Source: CAJQQK01 sp963696075 (GTDB lineage Bacteria > Pseudomonadota > Alphaproteobacteria > Rhizobiales > Hyphomicrobiaceae). From it: a stretch of DNA of 64,000 nucleotides. The notes under the pieces are model-generated. The model searched no databases. It saw only the letters and a list, made by a program, of their open reading frames with translations, and was not told where the DNA came from. The position numbers were made by a program, and so were the translations under genes. The DNA is taken from the NCBI GenBank assembly GCA_963696075.1, contig CAVOJD010000037.1:1-64000 (forward strand), in the 5' to 3' direction. Each line of letters opens with the position of its first letter. Positions within the stretch are counted from its first letter, which is position 1. Of this stretch, positions 17,322 through 25,822 are shown one piece after another.

Positions 17322-18278
17322 ATGAAGCGTATTTTTTCGACCGGGTCGTTGATCGCCCTGGCAACCGCCGTGACCATCGGCATCGCCGGGTCCGCGACGC
17401 AAACGCATGCGCAGTCCTATCCAACCAAACCCGTCACGATGATCGTGCCCTACAAGGCCGGCGGCAGCACGGAAACGATGGCCCGCCTTCTCGCCAAGGC
17501 CATGGCGAATTCCCTCGGACAGAACGTCATCGTCCAGACCCGGCCGGGTGGCGGTGGCGCGGTTGGCGCGACCTTTGTCGCCGGCGCTCCGGCGGATGGC
17601 CACACCATCATGTTCACGACGATCTCCTCCCTCACCTTCGACCCGATGGTGAACAAGGAAATCAAATATACGACCGACAGCTTCAAGTTCCCCGCCGGGA
17701 TCAGTGAATACCAGATGGCGTTCGTCTCACTGCCCGATAAACCCTTCAAGACGCTGAAGGACCTGGTCGAGTATTCGAAGAAGAACCCCGGCCTCAATGT
17801 CGCCGACCAGGGCGGCATGTCACGTGCCTTCATCAACTACATCGCAGCTAAAGAAGGCGTTGACTGGACCGCAATCCCGACCCGCGGCGGCGGCGAGATG
17901 GTGCCCTTCCTGCTCGGCAACAAGATCGACTTCGCCTGGTCCGGCGGCGTCCATCAGAAGTACGGCGACAAGATGATCGTGCTCGCCTCCATGCTCTCGC
18001 ACCGCCTCGCGGCAGCCCCTGATGTGCCTTCCGTCCAGGAGCTCTACGGCATCTCGATGCCCGGCGCTGCCGTCCTCGCCGTGCCGAAAGACACCCCCGA
18101 TGACATCGTCGCCAAGATCGAGAGTGCCGCCAAGGCCGCGATGGACGATGCCGACTTCACGAGTGTCCTCGAGAAGCTGAAGTTCCCGAAGAAGTTCGTC
18201 TCCGCTGCCGACATGAAGACCCAGGTCGAAACAACGCTCGCCGGCCTCAAGACCGTTGTCGAAGCGACCCAGAAATAA
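17322..18278 (+). CDS. tctC: TTT transporter periplasmic binding protein (TctC/Bug family)
   Basis: 318 residues. MKRIFSTGSLIALATAV starts a Sec signal peptide ending THAQS. The mature start YPTKPVTMIVPYKAGGSTET and VIVQTRPGGGGAVGA with APADGHTIMF are Bug-family signatures. It binds a carboxylate in the periplasm (tricarboxylates in the founding system, many others in relatives) and hands it to TctAB. It is the first gene of tctC-tctB-tctA. The ATG is chosen because GGGAG lies just upstream and the signal peptide begins there; the longer open frame is the repeat leader. An imperfect hairpin follows it. Confidence 0.95.
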   Translation: MKRIFSTGSLIALATAVTIGIAGSATQTHAQSYPTKPVTMIVPYKAGGSTETMARLLAKAMANSLGQNVIVQTRPGGGGAVGATFVAGAPADGHTIMFTTISSLTFDPMVNKEIKYTTDSFKFPAGISEYQMAFVSLPDKPFKTLKDLVEYSKKNPGLNVADQGGMSRAFINYIAAKEGVDWTAIPTRGGGEMVPFLLGNKIDFAWSGGVHQKYGDKMIVLASMLSHRLAAAPDVPSVQELYGISMPGAAVLAVPKDTPDDIVAKIESAAKAAMDDADFTSVLEKLKFPKKFVSAADMKTQVETTLAGLKTVVEATQK

Positions 18279-18305
18279 GCCCCCCCGGCCGGGGCCAACA
18301 GCACA

Positions 18306-18337
18306 ACCGCGCGGCGTCACTCTTTGGCGCCCGCGGT
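18306..18337 (+). terminator. Imperfect hairpin between tctC and tctB
   Basis: ACCGCGCGGCG pairs with CGCCCGCGGT apart from one bulged base. A CCCCGGCCGGGG-like palindrome precedes it at about 18285. These lie in the 111-base gap after the binding-protein gene. Confidence 0.35.
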
Positions 18338-18389
18338 CGCACTCCCGCCCCCGCCGGTCATCTCCTCTCACTCGCAAGCGTAAGGATAG

Positions 18390-18872
18390 ATGTCCATGAT
18401 CCGGCGCACCGACATCGTCTCGGGGCTCATCCTCGCCGTAGTGTCGGTACTGCTGCTTGTCTGGATCATTCCCGCCAACACCTCACCACCGCAAAGCGAG
18501 AACAATCTCTCGCCCGCCTTCCTGCCCTCGCTCGCCGCTCTGGTGATGCTGACCCTTGCCGTCCTGCTGGCGATCGTGAGTTGGACCTCTCCCCCAGGTG
18601 ACCCGGACGCCCGCCACGAAGAATTCGGCGACGAAGCCCGCGGCCTCGGTCTCGGCGAGATGGCCGACATCGCCATCTGGTCCGCTTTCGCCGCCGCGAT
18701 GATGGCCGGCTTCCTCACGATCGGCTTCCTCGCCACCGCCGTCGCAGCCCTTGTCCTGATGATGCTCTACACAGGCGAACGCCGCCCGATCCCAATTGCA
18801 GCCGTCGCCATCGCCCTCCCCCTCGCGCTCCAGCAGATCGCCTGGCACGCCTTCACCGTTCAGTTGCCTTAG
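18390..18872 (+). CDS. tctB: TTT transporter small membrane subunit (TctB)
   Basis: 160 residues with four membrane helices: RRTDIVSGLILAVVSVLLLV at the start, then a helix pair around LAALVMLTLAVLLAIVS and two close helices at the C-terminus. Such proteins are poorly conserved and recognised mainly by size, topology and position between tctC and tctA. AGGA precedes the ATG. It ends 37 bases before tctA. Confidence 0.88.
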   Translation: MSMIRRTDIVSGLILAVVSVLLLVWIIPANTSPPQSENNLSPAFLPSLAALVMLTLAVLLAIVSWTSPPGDPDARHEEFGDEARGLGLGEMADIAIWSAFAAAMMAGFLTIGFLATAVAALVLMMLYTGERRPIPIAAVAIALPLALQQIAWHAFTVQLP

Positions 18873-18909
18873 CCGGCTCATTCATAAGACAAGCGAGACG
18901 GACCCACCG

Positions 18910-20428
18910 ATGCTGGAAAGCTTGATCGCAGGTTTCGAAGCAGCCCTCACACTGCAGAACGTGATGTTCATTTCGCTCGGCCTGGTGATCGGCATCATCT
19001 TCGGCGTGCTGCCCGGCCTCGGCAGCGTCACGGCCATCGCGCTCCTCGTCCCCATCACCTTCTACATGAGCGCCGCTTGCCGCCATCGCCTTCCTGGTTG
19101 GCGTCAACAAGGGCGGCACCTCCGGCGGCGCGGTGCCCGCGATCCTCCTGAATGCCCCCGGCACGCCCGAGGCCGCCGCCACCGCCCGCGACGGCTACCC
19201 CCTCGCCCAACAGGGCAAGCCCGAAAAAGCGATGAAGATGGCGCTTTATTCCTCCATCTTCGGCGACACCTTTTCCGACATCGTCCTCATCCTCCTCGCC
19301 GCCCCCTTCGCGGCGATTGCGCTGAGGTTCGGCCCCGCCGAGTTCACCTCGATCGTGCTCTTCTCGTTCACGTTGATCGCAGCCCTCGCCGCGAAATCAT
19401 TGACCAAGGGCGTGCTCTCCGCAGCCCTCGGGATCTTCCTGTCGACCTGGGGCCTCGACCCGGTCGACTCCACAACGCGCATGACCTTCGGCTACACCGA
19501 ACTCTTCGACGGCATCTCCCTCAACGCCCTTGCCATCGGCACCCTCGCCCTCAGCTCCGTCCTCGTCCAGATCATGGACCTCCGCCGCACGCCACCAAAG
19601 CCGATCGCGCCCGTCGTCCAGGCCGACTACGCCGCCGACAACAAGCTCACGTTCGCGGAATACTGGTCAAACTGGCGCACACTCCTGCGCTCCGCCTGCA
19701 TCGGCTCCGGCGTCGGCATGCTGCCCGGCCTCGGCGTCTCGCTCGCAGCCTTCCTCGGCTACGGCGCCGCCCAGCGCGCCTCGAAGACACCCGAAAAATT
19801 CGGCACCGGCACCCTCGAGGGTCTGGCCGGTAGCGAGGCCGCCAACTCCGCCGTCGTCGGCTCCAACCTCATCCCCACCATCGCGCTTGGCATCCCCGGC
19901 AACGTCGCCGCAGCCCTCCTCATCGGCGCCTTCATGATCCACGGCGTCGTCCCCGGCCCCATGATGATGATCGAGCACGCCGAACTCGTCTATTCGATCT
20001 TCGCCGCGATGCTGATGGCCAATGTCCTGCACCTGATTATCGGCCGCATCGGCATCCGCTTCTGGGGCCAGGTCCTGCGCGTACCGAAAACGGTCATCCT
20101 CCCCATCGTCGTCATCCTGTGCATCGCAGGCGTCTACATCCCCACCAACTCCTGGTTCGACGTCGGCATCATGTTCGCCTTCGGCGCGCTCGGTGTCGCC
20201 ATGCGCCGCGCCGGCTTCTCGATCGTCTGCCTCGTCATCGGCTTCCTGCTCGGCCCGATGTTCGAACTCTCGCTGCGCCAGACCCTGCTGATGCACAAGA
20301 GCGACCTCTCGATCCTGCTGACCAGCCCGATTTCGCTCACATTTCTCGTGCTGACCGTCTTCTTCCTGTGGCGTTTCGGCCCCGCCCAATGGCTCCGCCG
20401 CCGCCGCGCCTCTCAAACCCCGCAATAG
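18910..20428 (+). pseudogene. tctA: TTT transporter large membrane subunit (TctA), frameshifted
   Basis: About 505 codons, the normal TctA length. The first 54 residues (MLESLIAGFEAALTLQNVMF onward, with GVLPGLGSVTAIALL) are in one frame and the rest, from LAAIAFLVGVNKGGTSGGAV, in another. The junction at about 19072 reads ATG AGC G CCG CTT GCC; deleting the single G restores MSPLAAIAFLVGV. The long C-terminal part with GMLPGLGVSLAAFLGYG and IPTIALGIPGN is intact to the TAG stop. It would form the sodium- or proton-driven channel of the TTT system. One-base insertion or sequence error. Confidence 0.88.
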
Positions 20429-20477
20429 AAAGCGCCACAACAATCGCGGCCCCACCCCCACCGCATTTGCCGCACCC

Positions 20478-20491
20478 CAAACCTGAACCCT
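20478..20491 (-). repeat. Two orphan heptads identical to those around the S23-like gene
   Basis: CAAACCT GAACCCT occurs in the 77-base gap between tctA and the GntR gene. Both units are found in the array at 9739-9829, in the same orientation and register. No small gene is attached to them. Confidence 0.6.
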
Positions 20492-20505
20492 ACCGGTGAC
20501 CAATA

Positions 20506-21327
20506 ATGCTCGAGAGCGATCGACACAAAAAGACAGCATCGAGCGACAAATCTTCAACGCTGCACGCCCGGCGACGTTCGCTCGAAAGCTTCCTGCGCAA
20601 GCAGATGCGCACGCTTCTCGCCATCCCCGGCCGCACCAAGCGCACCGCCGCCCGCCTCGCCCTCGTCGCCGCCATCCGCGAAGGCCACCTCGGCCCCGGC
20701 GCTCGCCTGCCGCCTGAAACGGCACTCACCGAAATGCTCCGCGTCAGCCTCGGCACCACCCAGGCAGCCCTCCGCCAGCTCCAGCAGACCGGCACCATCG
20801 TGCGCCGCCGCGGCGACGGCACCCGTGTCGCCTCCGCCGAACCCCTCTCACAAACGGTCTGGCACTTCCGCTTCCTCGACAAGACGACGCTCCGCCCGAT
20901 CCGCTTTCAGGCGCAGGACGTCGAGATATCCGCCACCACCGCCCCGGGCCCCTGGTCCGATGTCCTCGCGGCCGCCGACAGCTACATCCGCATCGCGCGT
21001 TACATGCGCATGAGCGATGGTTCGCGCGTGTTCGCCGAGATGTTCCTCGACCAGGCCGTCACCACCGGCCTTCTTGAAACGGCACCCGAAGAACTCGACA
21101 TGATCAACATCCGTCCCTACCTCGAGGAAACCTTCGGCCTGGATACCGCCTCCGCCCGCCACATCGTGCGCACCACGACGCTCGCCGCCGCGACCGCCCG
21201 CGCCCTCGGCCTTGAACCTGCCACCACCTATTACGAAATCCACGCCCACGCCTTCTCCGGCGACGGCACCCCGGTCTACTTCCAGCGCATCTACGCCAAA
21301 AGCTCCCACTACGCGTTGGATTTTTGA
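20506..21327 (+). CDS. GntR-family transcriptional regulator with UTRA domain (HutC type)
   Basis: 273 residues. A winged helix spans roughly residues 45-110 with GPGARLPPETALTEMLRVSL and LRQLQQTGTIVRRRGDGTRV, the usual GntR pattern. The C-terminal part, ending in a TYYEIHAHAFSGDGTPVYF segment, is an UTRA ligand-binding domain. It follows tctA on the same strand and is the obvious candidate to sense the TTT substrate and control tctCBA and the DUF3604 gene. The first 40 residues are Ser/Lys/Arg-rich and the start at 20506 has no good ribosome site; a later Met at residue 34 is possible. Confidence 0.9.
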   Translation: MLESDRHKKTASSDKSSTLHARRRSLESFLRKQMRTLLAIPGRTKRTAARLALVAAIREGHLGPGARLPPETALTEMLRVSLGTTQAALRQLQQTGTIVRRRGDGTRVASAEPLSQTVWHFRFLDKTTLRPIRFQAQDVEISATTAPGPWSDVLAAADSYIRIARYMRMSDGSRVFAEMFLDQAVTTGLLETAPEELDMINIRPYLEETFGLDTASARHIVRTTTLAAATARALGLEPATTYYEIHAHAFSGDGTPVYFQRIYAKSSHYALDF

Positions 21328-21357
21328 GGCGTCACGCCGGCCGGACCAAATCCCGGT

Positions 21358-21606
21358 TCAGCCCTCGCGATCCTCGCCCACACCCGCAATCACGAGATGA
21401 AAGAACGGCGCGTTCGGGCAGAAATCCGGTGGCAGCGGCAACCCCGTCGCGGTATCGAGCCAGTCCTCGCAGTCCCGCACCGCCTGACAGTCCGCGCAGC
21501 GCGCCCGCGCCCGCTCGATCGCAGCCCCGCCCTCACGCCGCGCCGCCTGATCCAGGTCGATCTGGACCTCTTTCGCCATGCTATCGAACAACAGCTTTGA
21601 AGACAT
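21358..21606 (-). CDS. DUF6455-like small cysteine-containing protein
   Basis: 82 residues. ARARCADCQAVRDCEDWL and PPDFCPNAPFF carry four cysteines in the C-x2-C ... C ... C pattern of DUF6455 proteins common in Alphaproteobacteria; a metal or iron-sulfur site is plausible but unproved. GGGAG lies six bases before the ATG. It converges on the GntR gene and stands alone. Confidence 0.75.
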   Translation of the reverse strand: MSSKLLFDSMAKEVQIDLDQAARREGGAAIERARARCADCQAVRDCEDWLDTATGLPLPPDFCPNAPFFHLVIAGVGEDREG

Positions 21607-21705
21607 GACCTGCTCCCGGAAATTCGCCTTTCACATCACCCTGCACCAGACCACAGTCCCTGCCCATTCGCCTTGACCTGCATCAAGCCACCATTCTCAA
21701 AAAGC

Positions 21706-22683
21706 CAAACAACGGGCGGTCTGCAGGGTGTCCGGAGTCCTGCCCCGGGTTTGATCCGAGGGCAGGAGCTCGCCACATCCATAGGCGAAAGGAGCGGGGA
21801 GCATGGGTTGATACACAAGTTTCGTTCAAGCCCCGCCCCCTCCTCTGTCATCCTCGGGCTTGTCCCGAGGACCCATCCATCGGCAAACTCGGACGCCCGA
21901 AACTGCTGCTCCGAACCGCCATGCGCACCTTTTACACCTAGATCCTCGCGAGCGAGCCGTATGGAATGCTGTAGATCGGCATCACCAACGGCCTCCTGCA
22001 ACGCATCGGCAATCACCCCGACGGCAGCGGCGCCCGCTTTACCGCGCGCTACGGCGTCGACCGCCTCGTCTACTGCGAGGCCTTCTCGAACATCGATGTC
22101 GCCATTCAGCGCGAAAAATCCCTCAAGTGCTATCGCCGCCAATGGAAGATCAATCTGATCGAGCGCGACAACACCGACTGGCGCGATTTAAACCCCGCGC
22201 TGCCGGCGCTGCCCGAAAACCGAAGCGTCACCGCAAGCGGCACCATGGGTCCTCGGGACAAGCCCACTGCTGTCCGGTTTAACTCCATGGCTTTAGGCGT
22301 AGACCGCGCTTCCCCTCCCCATCCCGTCATGGCCGCGCAGGCGGCCATCCACGCGCGCCTCGGCAAACGAGGCGCTGGCTGTGGAATCCATGTTCGGCGG
22401 CAACGACTGAGTGACCCGAGCAGCCGCGTGATTGGAAATGCCCGTGGATGGCCGCCTGCGCGGCCATGACGGCGTGGGGGTGGCTAATGAAATGGAAAAA
22501 CAAACGATCCGACGCCGGTCGGGATTTCGCGTCTCGACCACCATCGATCATGAAATCGAGAGGCCCAATCAGGCTGTTGCGCCGTTTCGCGGAAAGTTGA
22601 ACCGGACAGCAGTGGGACAAGCCCGAGGATGACAGTTGAGAGGGTATCCCAAATCTCAAGCCCATCAAACAACGGGCGGTCTG
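21706..22683. repeat. Repeat-rich segment bounded by 18-bp direct repeats with nested inverted repeats
   Basis: CAAACAACGGGCGGTCTG occurs at 21706-21723 and again at 22666-22683. Each copy is followed by a CCTGCCCCGG...TGATCCG...GGGC unit. Inside are a perfect 22-bp inverted repeat (21845-21866 with 22614-22635) and a perfect 30-bp inverted repeat (22324-22353 with 22443-22472) containing CATGGCCGCGCAGGCGGCCA. A further arm around 22262 (CCCACTGCTGTCCGG) has its complement near 22601. The segment looks like clustered REP/RIME-type intergenic repeats. Confidence 0.85.
21921..22220 (+). pseudogene. Dead GIY-YIG nuclease-like gene (two amber codons)
   Basis: Read from ATG 21921 the frame gives MRTFYT, stop, ILASEPYGML, stop, IGITNGLLQRIGNHPDG and continues through RLVYCEAFSNIDVAIQREKS and WKINLIERDNTDWRDL. 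This matches the small bacterial GIY-YIG family of about 95 residues (UPF0213/YhbQ-like relatives). The two stops are TAG at 21939-21941 and 21972-21974 and replace exactly the two tyrosines of the YxYIL...LYIG core. The rest is well preserved, and the frame runs on open to 22469. Lies inside the repeat-rich segment. Confidence 0.8.
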
Positions 22684-22837
22684 GAACCTGCCCCGGATGT
22701 GATCCGGGGGCGGGGGCGGGCCAAGGCGAAGCCGGTGAAAAACATGGCCCGCTCGCGCAGCGACCCTGCACAGCAAACCATCCCCGACCACCCTCGCCGG
22801 CCTTGCCGCCGTTGCCCTCTCGCGCCATATTCGCCCC

Positions 22838-25660
22838 ATGGCACGCACCCCGAAAAAAACCGCCACCAAGGCCGCCGCGAAACCGCCGAAGGACACCACG
22901 CCCAAGGCGCGGCCCTCGCGCGGCCGCTCCGGCAAGCCAACCGCGCCGCCCAGCGAAACCACCGCCGGCACGCCGGGCTTCGGTGAGGCACCGCAGACGG
23001 CCTTTGATATGGCCAACGCGCCCGCCTACGACCCCGACGCCGGCTTCGGCGCCACCGCCGACACGCTCCCCGCGTTGCGCTCCGTTGCCCCCCGGCCCGA
23101 GGACTTCTCCCCAACCGCCGCGCTCAACGCGCTTCTCGCGCGCCCCGACCAGCGCTCCGACAACGCCAAGGCGATGCTTGCCCGCCAGCCCATGATCGCG
23201 AGCCACCCACTCGTTGCCGGCACACTGCCTGAGTTCACGCCCCACCGCCCCGAGCGCCCGCAAAAGAGCGAAGGCGGCGTACGCCTCAGGATCTCATCGA
23301 GCTACGAGCCCAAGGGCGACCAGCCGACCGCGATTGCCGAACTCGTTGCCGGCGTCGAAGCCCACGAGCGCGACCAGGTCCTCCTCGGCGTCACCGGCTC
23401 CGGCAAGACCTTCACGATGGCGCACATCATCGAGGCAACCCAGCGCCCGGCCCTGATCCTCGCCCCCAACAAGACGCTGGCCGCCCAGCTCTACGGCGAG
23501 TTCAAGTCGTTCTTCCCCGACAACGCCGTCGAGTACTTCGTCTCCTACTACGACTACTACCAGCCCGAAGCCTACGTGCCGCGCACCGACACCTATATCG
23601 AGAAGGAAGCCTCGATCAACGAACAGATCGACCGCATGCGCCACGCCGCCACCCGCTCCCTGCTCGAACGTGACGATGTCATCATCGTCGCCTCCGTCTC
23701 CTGCATCTACGGTATCGGCTCGGTCGAAACCTACACCGCCATGACCTTCGCCCTCCAGGTCGGCGAACAGATCTCCCAGCGCGAACTCCTCGCCGACCTC
23801 GTCGCGCTGCAATACAAGCGCAACGACGGCAACTTCCATCGCGGCACCTTCCGCGTCCGCGGCGACACGATCGAGATCTTCCCCGCCCACTTGGAGGACC
23901 GCGCCTGGCGCGTCACCATGTTCGGCGACGAGATCGAAACCATCACCGAGTTCGACCCCCTCACCGGCCAGAAGACCGACGAACTCAAGCTGGTCAAGGT
24001 CTACGCCAACTCCCACTACGTGACGCCGAAGCCGACGCTCCAGCAGGCCATCAAGCAGATCAAGGCCGAACTCAAGCAGCGCCTCGAAGAGTTGTACAAC
24101 ACCGGCAAGCTCCTCGAAGCCCAGCGCCTCGAACAGCGCACCCTGTTCGACGTCGAGATGATGGAAGCGACCGGCTCCTGTGCCGGCATTGAGAACTACT
24201 CCCGCTACCTCACCGGCCGCCGCCCTGGCGACCCGCCGCCGACGCTGTTCGAATACCTCCCCGACAACGCCCTCGTCTTCGCGGATGAAAGCCACGTCAC
24301 CGTGCCCCAGATCGGCGGCATGTTCCGCGGCGACTACCGCCGCAAGGCAACGCTCGCCGAATACGGCTTCCGCCTCCCCTCCTGCCTCGACAACCGCCCA
24401 TTGCGCTTCGAGGAATGGGACGTCATGCGCCCGCAATCGGTCTACGTCTCCGCCACCCCCGGCGGCTGGGAGATGGAGCAGACCGGCGGCGTCTTCACCG
24501 AGCAGGTCATCCGCCCGACCGGCCTCACCGACCCGCCCGTCGAGGTCCGCCCCGCAAAATCCCAGGTCGACGACGTCCTCGACGAGATCCGCAAGACGGT
24601 CGCCGCCGGCTACCGCACGCTGTGCACCGTGCTGACCAAGCGCATGGCCGAGGACCTCACCGAATACCTCCACGAGCAGGGCATCCGCGTCCGCTACATG
24701 CACTCCGACATCGAGACCCTGGAGCGCATCGAGATCATCCGCGACCTCCGCCTCGGCGCCTTCGACGTCCTCATCGGCATCAACCTGCTGCGCGAGGGCC
24801 TCGACATCCCCGAGTGCGGCCTCGTCGCCATCCTCGACGCCGACAAGGAAGGTTTTTTGCGCTCCGAAACCTCCCTCATCCAGACCATCGGCCGCGCCGC
24901 CCGCAACGTCGACGGCCGCGTCCTCCTCTACGCCGACCAGATGACCGGCTCGATGGAACGCGCCATCGCCGAGACCGACCGCCGCCGCGAAAAGCAGGTC
25001 GCCTGGAACAAGGCCAACGGCATCACGCCCGCCTCGATCAAGAAGGACATCGCCGACATCATGCAGTCGGTCTACGAGGCCGACCACGTCACCGTCGACG
25101 CCGGCCTCGCCGATGCCGCCGGCGACGAGTCCGGCCAGCTTCTCGTCGGCCACAACCTGGCCGCCGTCATCGAGGAAATGGAAGGCCGCATGCGCTCAGC
25201 CGCCGCCGACCTCGACTTCGAGGAAGCCGCCCGCCTGCGCGACGAAGTCAAACGCCTGCGCGAAACCGAACTCGCCATCGCCTCGGATCCGATGGCCCGC
25301 CAAACCCAGATCGAAGACGCAGCCGGCACCTACGACGGCGCCCGCAAATACGGCCCCGCCGCCAACCTCCCCAAGTCCGGCAAGGGCAAATCGGCCGGCG
25401 CCACGACGGCCAATGTCCGGGAGCAACGCGACCCGGCCGAAGGCCGCCCCCGCGGAGGGCCCGGCGCGTCAGCGCCGGAACAGCCCGCGAGCGAAAGAGT
25501 CCGCAAACCAACCTTGGACGAAATGACCGTCGGCCGCACGGAAGTGCCGCTAGGCCACCAACGCCCCACCCGCCGCATCGAGATCGGCGAAGACGGCAGC
25601 CAGACGAAAAAACCGACCCGCCGCGGCCGCCCAAAGAAGACGGGGCGGCCGGGCGCTTGA
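22838..25660 (+). CDS. uvrB: UvrABC excinuclease subunit B
   Basis: 940 residues against about 670-730 in most bacteria. The core begins near residue 152 and contains Walker A GVTGSGKT (184-191), the damage-probing hairpin YYDYYQPEAYVPRTDTYIEK, helicase motif FADESHVTVPQ, and motifs V/VI INLLREGLDIPECGL and QTIGRAARN. A UVR domain (MEGRMRSAAADLDFEEAARL) follows and would contact UvrC. UvrB loads at lesions with UvrA and guides UvrC incision. The extra length is a Lys/Ala/Pro-rich, histone-like N-terminal extension of about 150 residues and a basic C-terminal tail. Long forms occur in related Alphaproteobacteria. Confidence 0.97.
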   Translation: MARTPKKTATKAAAKPPKDTTPKARPSRGRSGKPTAPPSETTAGTPGFGEAPQTAFDMANAPAYDPDAGFGATADTLPALRSVAPRPEDFSPTAALNALLARPDQRSDNAKAMLARQPMIASHPLVAGTLPEFTPHRPERPQKSEGGVRLRISSSYEPKGDQPTAIAELVAGVEAHERDQVLLGVTGSGKTFTMAHIIEATQRPALILAPNKTLAAQLYGEFKSFFPDNAVEYFVSYYDYYQPEAYVPRTDTYIEKEASINEQIDRMRHAATRSLLERDDVIIVASVSCIYGIGSVETYTAMTFALQVGEQISQRELLADLVALQYKRNDGNFHRGTFRVRGDTIEIFPAHLEDRAWRVTMFGDEIETITEFDPLTGQKTDELKLVKVYANSHYVTPKPTLQQAIKQIKAELKQRLEELYNTGKLLEAQRLEQRTLFDVEMMEATGSCAGIENYSRYLTGRRPGDPPPTLFEYLPDNALVFADESHVTVPQIGGMFRGDYRRKATLAEYGFRLPSCLDNRPLRFEEWDVMRPQSVYVSATPGGWEMEQTGGVFTEQVIRPTGLTDPPVEVRPAKSQVDDVLDEIRKTVAAGYRTLCTVLTKRMAEDLTEYLHEQGIRVRYMHSDIETLERIEIIRDLRLGAFDVLIGINLLREGLDIPECGLVAILDADKEGFLRSETSLIQTIGRAARNVDGRVLLYADQMTGSMERAIAETDRRREKQVAWNKANGITPASIKKDIADIMQSVYEADHVTVDAGLADAAGDESGQLLVGHNLAAVIEEMEGRMRSAAADLDFEEAARLRDEVKRLRETELAIASDPMARQTQIEDAAGTYDGARKYGPAANLPKSGKGKSAGATTANVREQRDPAEGRPRGGPGASAPEQPASERVRKPTLDEMTVGRTEVPLGHQRPTRRIEIGEDGSQTKKPTRRGRPKKTGRPGA

Positions 25661-25719
25661 GGTAAGACAGCGCCACGCTAACCACGCCCTCGCACCCCTC
25701 CAAATTCCGCTAGCGTTCC

Positions 25720-25731
25720 CCAAAATTTTGG
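25720..25731. promoter_or_regulatory. 12-bp palindrome upstream of dctP
   Basis: CCAAAATTTTGG is perfectly self-complementary, 92 bases before the dctP start and 60 bases after uvrB. AT-rich symmetry in GC-rich DNA suggests an operator, but no regulator gene lies next to it. Confidence 0.3.
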
Positions 25732-25822
25732 CGTACTGAGCGCGGCTGGCCGCGTCAACCTCCCGAAAAAAACTCGGATCGAGGCTCTGGCAGGGGCCGC
25801 GCTCTCTACGGAGTTTTCCGAC

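Noticed and set aside
21921..22220. Amber codons read as an amino acid (code change or pyrrolysine)
   Set aside because: Many intact genes in the window end in TAG at the expected length, and the affected genes look like remnants.
23294..25153. 619-codon frame antisense to uvrB, and similar long antisense frames at 1258-2367, 5172-6296 and 27607-28551
   Set aside because: Composition (Asp/Glu/Val/Ala or Arg/His runs) mirrors the sense codons, and the sense strand holds a complete conserved gene in each case.
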